The translations under genes and the position numbers were made by a program. This document shows, one piece after another, positions 15,511 through 18,592 of a DNA stretch of 18,592 nucleotides (position 1 is the first letter of the stretch; every line of letters starts with the position of its first letter). A model generated the notes under the pieces. That model did no database searches. It worked only from the letters and a program-made list of their open reading frames with translations, and had not been told where the DNA came from. The DNA is from Gemmatimonadota bacterium (lineage in GTDB: Bacteria; Gemmatimonadota; Gemmatimonadetes; Gemmatimonadales; Gemmatimonadaceae). The DNA is taken from assembly GCA_016719105.1 (NCBI GenBank), contig JADKAQ010000048.1, positions 1-18,592 on the forward strand. The letters are read 5' to 3'.

Positions 15511-15778
15511 GCCGCAGCACGGGCGCGAGCGCCTTCGCCGCCACCTCGGTGTCGTGCGCGGCCTGCGCGCTGGAGCCAGTCAGCCGTTCGAGAGCCCGAA
15601 GAACCGGCACAGGCGGAGGTCGGTGTCGGCGGTGATGGCTGGCTGGCGGCGATGATCTCGCCGATGCGCTGGGCGGGCGCCGATCTCTCTTGGCGAGGCG
15701 GTACTGGGAGAGCCGCATCGGGCACGAGGAACTCTGCCAGCAGGAGCTCCCCAGGGTGACAGGCTTGCGCGCGGACAT
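15480..15778 (-). CDS. higA: HigA-type XRE-family antitoxin (frameshifts)
   Basis: Reading across frames from the ATG at 15778: MSARKPVTLG, then ELLLAEFLVP, LSQYRLAKEIG, AQRIGEIIA, AITADTDLRLCRFFGLSNG, and HDTEVAAKALAPVLRRIEAV. This is the complete linear signature of HigA antitoxins (COG3093, helix-turn-helix XRE), which bind the toxin HigB and repress their own operon; length about 100 residues is normal. At least four single-base shifts break it. The precise stop is uncertain (TAG 15480-15482 is close to family length). In HigBA modules the toxin gene precedes the antitoxin, but no complete higB lies upstream: only MIVSFR and a stop (15812-15792). Toxin-antitoxin cassettes are well known stabilisers of sedentary integron arrays. 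Confidence 0.75.
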
Positions 15779-15791
15779 TGGAGGACTCAGC

Positions 15792-15812
15792 TTAACGGAA
15801 CGACACGATCAT
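15792..15812 (-). pseudogene. Possible higB toxin start, internally deleted
   Basis: ATG at 15812 reads MIVSFR then TAA at 15792-15794, 13 bp before the higA ATG. HigB toxins commonly begin 'MI.SFR.K', and end immediately upstream of higA, so this may be the two ends of higB with the middle missing. Six codons are far too few for certainty. Confidence 0.2.
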
Positions 15813-15817
15813 GCCGA

Positions 15818-15845
15818 ATAGTAACGCCGCGCGTGATCACGGCAA
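15818..15845 (-). promoter_or_regulatory. Sigma70-like promoter upstream of the antitoxin gene
   Basis: On the minus strand TTGCCG (15840-15845) and TACTAT (15818-15823) are separated by 16 bp, each matching the consensus at 4 of 6 positions. It would start transcription near 15811, just ahead of the antitoxin. Own promoters are usual for toxin-antitoxin cassettes. Confidence 0.4.
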
Positions 15846-15922
15846 GCGTGACTACCGGTGGCTCCACCGTCCGGCTGCGGCCCAGCGCCGGCTTCTTCAG
15901 CGGGCGCTCCAACACAATGCGC

Positions 15923-15970
15923 GCCCAGCGCGCTTCCGAAAACGCCAGTCTGCAGCAAGCAACGTTAGGC
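15923..15970 (-). other. attC-like recombination site
   Basis: Minus strand: GCCTAAC (15964-15970), containing the stop of the truncated gene ending RNVRDALA, to CGCTGGGC (box 15923-15929), 48 bp. The right box is the same heptamer as in the 8314-8401 site. Internal pairing is modest; the right end could lie further toward 15820. Confidence 0.45.
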
Positions 15971-16030
15971 CAACGCATCGCGGACGTTGCGTCCAAACGG
16001 CCCACCGCGCAACAGAACGGTGACAGGCGG
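15965..16030 (-). pseudogene. 3' tail of a cassette gene, cut off near the transposase remnant
   Basis: The reading frame VTVLLRGGPFGRNVRDALA ends in a TAA inside the attC box GCCTAAC, the arrangement of genuine cassette genes here. Upstream of about 16030 the frame becomes proline/arginine-rich and overlaps the opposite-strand transposase start, so the 5' part seems to have been replaced. No family is assignable from about 20 residues. Confidence 0.35.
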
Positions 16031-16077
16031 TGCGGTCGGTGGTGGTATGCTCGGCGCTCCTCGGTCCCGGAGCGCGC

Positions 16078-16290
16078 ATGCCCGACGCGGCATCGGCGGC
16101 GCATGGCGTTTACAAGCCGCGACGCCCCCAGGCGTCACCGCTATTTCGGTTGGTGTCGGACCATCTCCATTGCCTGCAGACGGTCTACGACGAGCGCTTC
16201 GCCCGCGAGTACGGTTCAGTGGCGCCCCCATCTCGTTGGGCAGGTGGCCGGATAAGTTCCTGGGCGTGCGGGGAGTTCGAGCACGGCACC
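16078..16290 (+). pseudogene. IS91-family transposase, N-terminal remnant
   Basis: From the ATG at 16078: VYKPRRPQASPLFRLVSDHL, HCLQTVYDERFAREYG, then, after one frame change near 16215, WRPHLVGQVADKFLG and GEFEHGTAR. This is the N-terminal segment of IS91-type transposases preceding their zinc-binding domain. The cysteine-rich part (RVRC...C..C) and the catalytic HUH region that should follow are absent; similarity stops at about 16290. No insertion-sequence ends were recognised. IS91-like and ISCR elements are often found beside integron arrays. It is a non-functional fragment. Confidence 0.65.
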
Positions 16291-16937
16291 GCCCGTCACG
16301 CGGCGCTCGCGAGGTCGGCGATCGCGCCGTGCTCGACCGATGGTCCACCGACTCCGGTTGCAATCCCTCTGGCGAGGTCCGAGGCTGTCGGTCGAGCTAC
16401 GACTGATCAATGAGCACTCGCGACGCAGCGCCCGCGGGTCCTCGGTGCCGATGGTGCTGCCAACGGCCTTGAGCCCCGGTCCCTGAACAGGTCCAGCTGG
16501 CCCTGCCGGCACCCACTGGCACCGCGCCCCTGCTGGCGGCGGCGCCACCTCGGTACCAGTGCCCACAGGTGGCGCGTGAGCTCGGTGTGTTCGCTAACTA
16601 CTGCGGGCGCAAAGGGTAGCACCGCCGTGGCCTCTCCCGGTGCCTTCCACGGCACCCCGGGGAGAACTGCCGCCCGGTCATGTTGGACGGGTTTGACACC
16701 GCTGCCCCGCGCCGCGTCCTGGATGCCCGTTCCACCTTGGCTCCCTCCCGCATCCCAACGCTGCCGTATCTCGATCGCTCCGCGCCGCGAGCCTTCAGCG
16801 CCTCGTCCGCGGCGAAAGCCTCGCGCTGCTCCTCGTTGGACATCGCGCTCCAATCGTCCTCGCCCGCCCACCTCCCCTTGCCGACGCCTCCCTCACCCTA
16901 CTATTCTGGACGAGGTATCCACCCGGGGATTGCGACC
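16291..16937. other. Stretch without a confident gene
   Basis: Between the transposase remnant and the PadR gene no reading frame shows a recognisable family. The best candidate is a minus-strand fragment DDWSAMSNEEQREAFAADEA near 16850-16790, listed separately. No attC-like box, rRNA, tRNA or long repeat is seen here. Confidence 0.4.
16598..16843 (-). CDS. Hypothetical protein, doubtful
   Basis: An 81-residue frame starting MSNEEQREAFAADEALKARG and continuing as an Arg/Gly-rich segment (SRYGSVGMREGAKVERASRTR). The first 25 residues look like a plausible acidic helical N-terminus, but composition then becomes unlike a folded protein and other minus frames are open over the same region. It would be divergent from the PadR gene. 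No homology recognised; could be spurious. Confidence 0.25.
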   Translation of the reverse strand: MSNEEQREAFAADEALKARGAERSRYGSVGMREGAKVERASRTRRGAAVSNPSNMTGRQFSPGCRGRHRERPRRCYPLRPQ

Positions 16938-17283
16938 ATGGATCTGAAGCGCGAACTCATGCGCGGCGCCGGACCGGCAGCCGTGCTGCAGCCCTCAAGC
17001 GACGCGAGATGTATGGTTACGAACTCGCCGAAGCGCTCGGCGCACGTTCCGACGGCGTCCTGGCCATGGGGCAGTCCACGCTCTATCCCCTGCTCCACAA
17101 TCTCGAAGCCAAGGAACTCGTCGAGAGTCGCTGGCTCGAGCACAAGTCCGACGCAAGCGTCGCTACTATCGCCTGACGCCGGCCGGCGCTGCCGAACTCA
17201 AGGAACATCGCGCACGCTGGCAGGAGCTCTTCGAGGCAATGATCGGACTCGGGCTGGTGTCACCCATTGCCGCGGAGTCCTGA
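16938..17283 (+). CDS. PadR-family transcriptional regulator (frameshifts)
   Basis: About 115 residues. MDLKRELMRGAGPAAVL, then after a missing base near 16990 ALKRREMYGYELAEALGARS, MGQSTLYPLLHNLEAKELVE (the winged-helix recognition segment typical of PadR), and after a second shift near 17150 RRYYRLTPAGAAELKEHRAR. The C-terminal helix WQELFEAMIGLGL is the short dimerisation helix of the small PadR subfamily. PadR genes directly upstream of ADOP-type permeases are a standard arrangement in Acidobacteria and Gemmatimonadota, where the regulator presumably controls the permease. The stop is 3 bp from the next ATG, so the two are probably cotranscribed. Confidence 0.85.
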
Positions 17284-17286
17284 CCC

Positions 17287-18592
17287 ATGACGCGACCGGA
17301 TGATGCCCTGCCGCGCCGTCTCGAGCGGCGCGAACTCGTACGCCAGGCGCGCGCAGGGGCTCCCAGACCGCTGGCCGAGCGCGTGGCCGATGTGGTCGAC
17401 GGCAGCCATCTCAGCGATGAGCGCCGCGCCGAGGTCTTTCGCGAGATGGTCAGCCACTTCGAGGACGGACTGGCGGCGGCCGCTCGCCGGAAGATCTGAG
17501 CCAGTCATTCGGCGACGGACGCCATGCGGCGACCCTCATCCGCGCCGCAGAAGCGCGTGGTGACGCCGGAGTCGATGGGCGGGAGCGGCGGCGGTGATGG
17601 CGTGCTGCGCATGACGCTCCGCGATGTGCGGTATGCTGCCCGGCGTTTGCTTGCCCGCCCCGCCTTCACCGCCATCGCGGTCATCTCGCTGGCCATCGGC
17701 ATCGGCGCCAACGCTGCCATCTTCACCCTGGTCAACGAGGTCATTCTCCGCCGCCCGCCGCTCGAGCGCCCGGAGGAACTGGTCGACATCTGTGGCTCCA
17801 ACCCCGACGCCGCCTTCAACCCGCTCGCGTACCCCGAGTATTCAGGACCTGGCGCGGATGACCGAGCTCTTCTCCGGGGTCGCGGCCACTCGGATGGGCT
17901 ACGCGGTGCGAAGCGAGGGAGACCGCACCGAGCGCCTGGCCGTGCAGCTCGTGTCGGGCAACTACTTTCAGGTGCTGGGACTACGGCCGGCCCGGGACGC
18001 CTCATCGGAGCCTAACGATGGCGACGCCGCCGGGCGCACCCACGTGTTGGTGCTCTCCGACCGCTACTGGCGCCGCGTGCCTGGTGGCGACCGTCGGTCG
18101 TCGGTCGCTCCATTCGCTTGAGCGGCGGCGAGTACACCATCATCGGCGTCACCCGCCCTGACTTCCAGAGCGGCTTCCTTCCATCGGCATCGAGATCTTT
18201 CGTCCCAGTCACGATGGTCGCCCAGCTCATGGCCAGTACTGAGAATACGCTCGAGTCGCGAGGCGATCACTCCACCTTCGTGCGGGCCTGTTCCGCCAGC
18301 CGTGTCACCCCGCCGCAGGCGTCACCGAGGCGTTCAGCACTCGGCCGCACGAGCAGCGGGTGACCGGATGGGAGGGCGTCATGAGCTTTTCCGTCCTCCC
18401 CACGCGCGACGTGATCCTCTTTCCCCCCATCGACCGCCTTCTGCGCCCGGTCGCCGTCGTCATGATGGGCGTGGTGGGGATGGTCCTCCTGATCGCCTGC
18501 GCCAACCTGGCCGGCTTCCTCCTCGCCCGGGCCGTCGATCGCCGCAAGGAGGTGGCCATCCGGGCTCGCCATCGGCGCCAGCGTCGGCAACG
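17287..18592 (+). CDS. ADOP/MacB-like ABC transporter permease, 3' end outside window (frameshifts)
   Basis: The N-terminal permease-prefix domain (LAERVADVVDGSHLSDERRAEVFREMVSHFEDGL) is followed by MTLRDVRYAARRLLARPAFTAIAVISLAIGIGANAAIFTLVNEVILRRPP, the first membrane segment of FtsX/MacB-type permeases. A periplasmic MacB_PCD-like domain follows (ERLAVQLVSGNYFQVLGLRPARG, HVLVLSDRYWRRV, GGEYTIIGVTRPDFQSG) and then the second and third membrane segments start: VAVVMMGVVGMVLLIACANLAGFLLARAVDRRKEVAIR. This is the ADOP (duplicated orphan permease) architecture of about 800 residues, of which roughly half is present. Frame changes occur near 17490, 17520, 17850, 18000, 18090, 18240 and 18330. Family members lack their own ATPase in the operon; the substrate is unknown. 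Confidence 0.85.

Larger units (their letters stand above)
181..15970 (-). mobile_element. Integron-type gene-cassette array without a visible integrase (CALIN-like)
   Basis: Roughly twenty short genes of unrelated function lie head-to-tail on the minus strand, separated by attC-like palindromes. Each palindrome starts at or after the stop codon with an RYYYAAC box and ends with a GTTRRRY-like box about 20-60 bp before the next start codon. Stop codons lie inside the GCCTAAC box at 1403-1409, 7751-7757, 10935-10941 and 15964-15970, as is usual in integron cassettes. The polarity places the expected attI and integrase at the right end, but that side shows a transposase remnant and then a PadR/permease operon, and no tyrosine recombinase is seen in the window. 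The divergent pair at 2714-5584 interrupts the pattern. The array call rests on repeated boxes and gene order; individual sites vary in quality. Confidence 0.75.

Noticed and set aside
1..18592. CRISPR array, rRNA or integron integrase
   Set aside because: No regularly spaced direct repeats, no rRNA-like stretches, and no tyrosine recombinase motifs were seen in any frame.

Overview
The window is GC-rich bacterial DNA, most likely from a Gemmatimonadota (or a close soil/sediment relative). The lineage call is an inference. It rests on the GC content, on a secreted beta-propeller protein starting with a mature 'RDSAGV'-type segment as is common in that phylum, on several secreted serine hydrolases, and on a PadR regulator followed by an ADOP-type permease.

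Region 1 (about 1-15970) looks like an integron gene-cassette array with no integrase in view (a CALIN-type cluster). About twenty small, mostly unrelated genes lie almost head-to-tail on the minus strand. Between them sit imperfect palindromes of about 50-105 bp. These begin after, or overlap, a stop codon with an RYYYAAC box (GCCTAAC, GTCTAAC, GTCCAAC, GACTAAC) and end just before the next start codon with a GTTRRRY-like box (CGTTAGGC, GAACGCTGGGC and similar). In several cases the TAA stop is inside GCCTAAC, as in known cassettes. Cargo: VOC/glyoxalase-fold proteins (three), class C beta-lactamase-fold serine hydrolases (three), SnoaL/NTF2-fold proteins (two), a CPBP membrane protease, a SLOG/LOG-like protein, a DUF2306-type membrane protein, an alpha/beta hydrolase, a lipocalin-like protein, a Tat-signal protein, a HigA antitoxin, a lipoprotein and small membrane proteins. 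One serine hydrolase (4048-5584) is on the plus strand, paired divergently with the beta-propeller gene.

Region 2 (about 15965-16940) is the broken right edge: the 3' tail of a further cassette gene, then the N-terminal remnant of an IS91-family transposase on the plus strand, then about 650 bp with no confident gene. Region 3 (16938-18592) is a plus-strand operon: a PadR-family regulator and an ADOP/MacB-type ABC permease that runs off the window.

Many genes are split by single-base frameshifts while their motifs stay intact. Damage is light at 2714-3922 and 7752-9739 and heavy to the right of 9900. This fits uncorrected long-read indels better than gene decay, although decay cannot be excluded. 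Coordinates of frameshifted genes span all fragments. The attC-like sites were recognised by eye; a covariance-model search is the decisive test.
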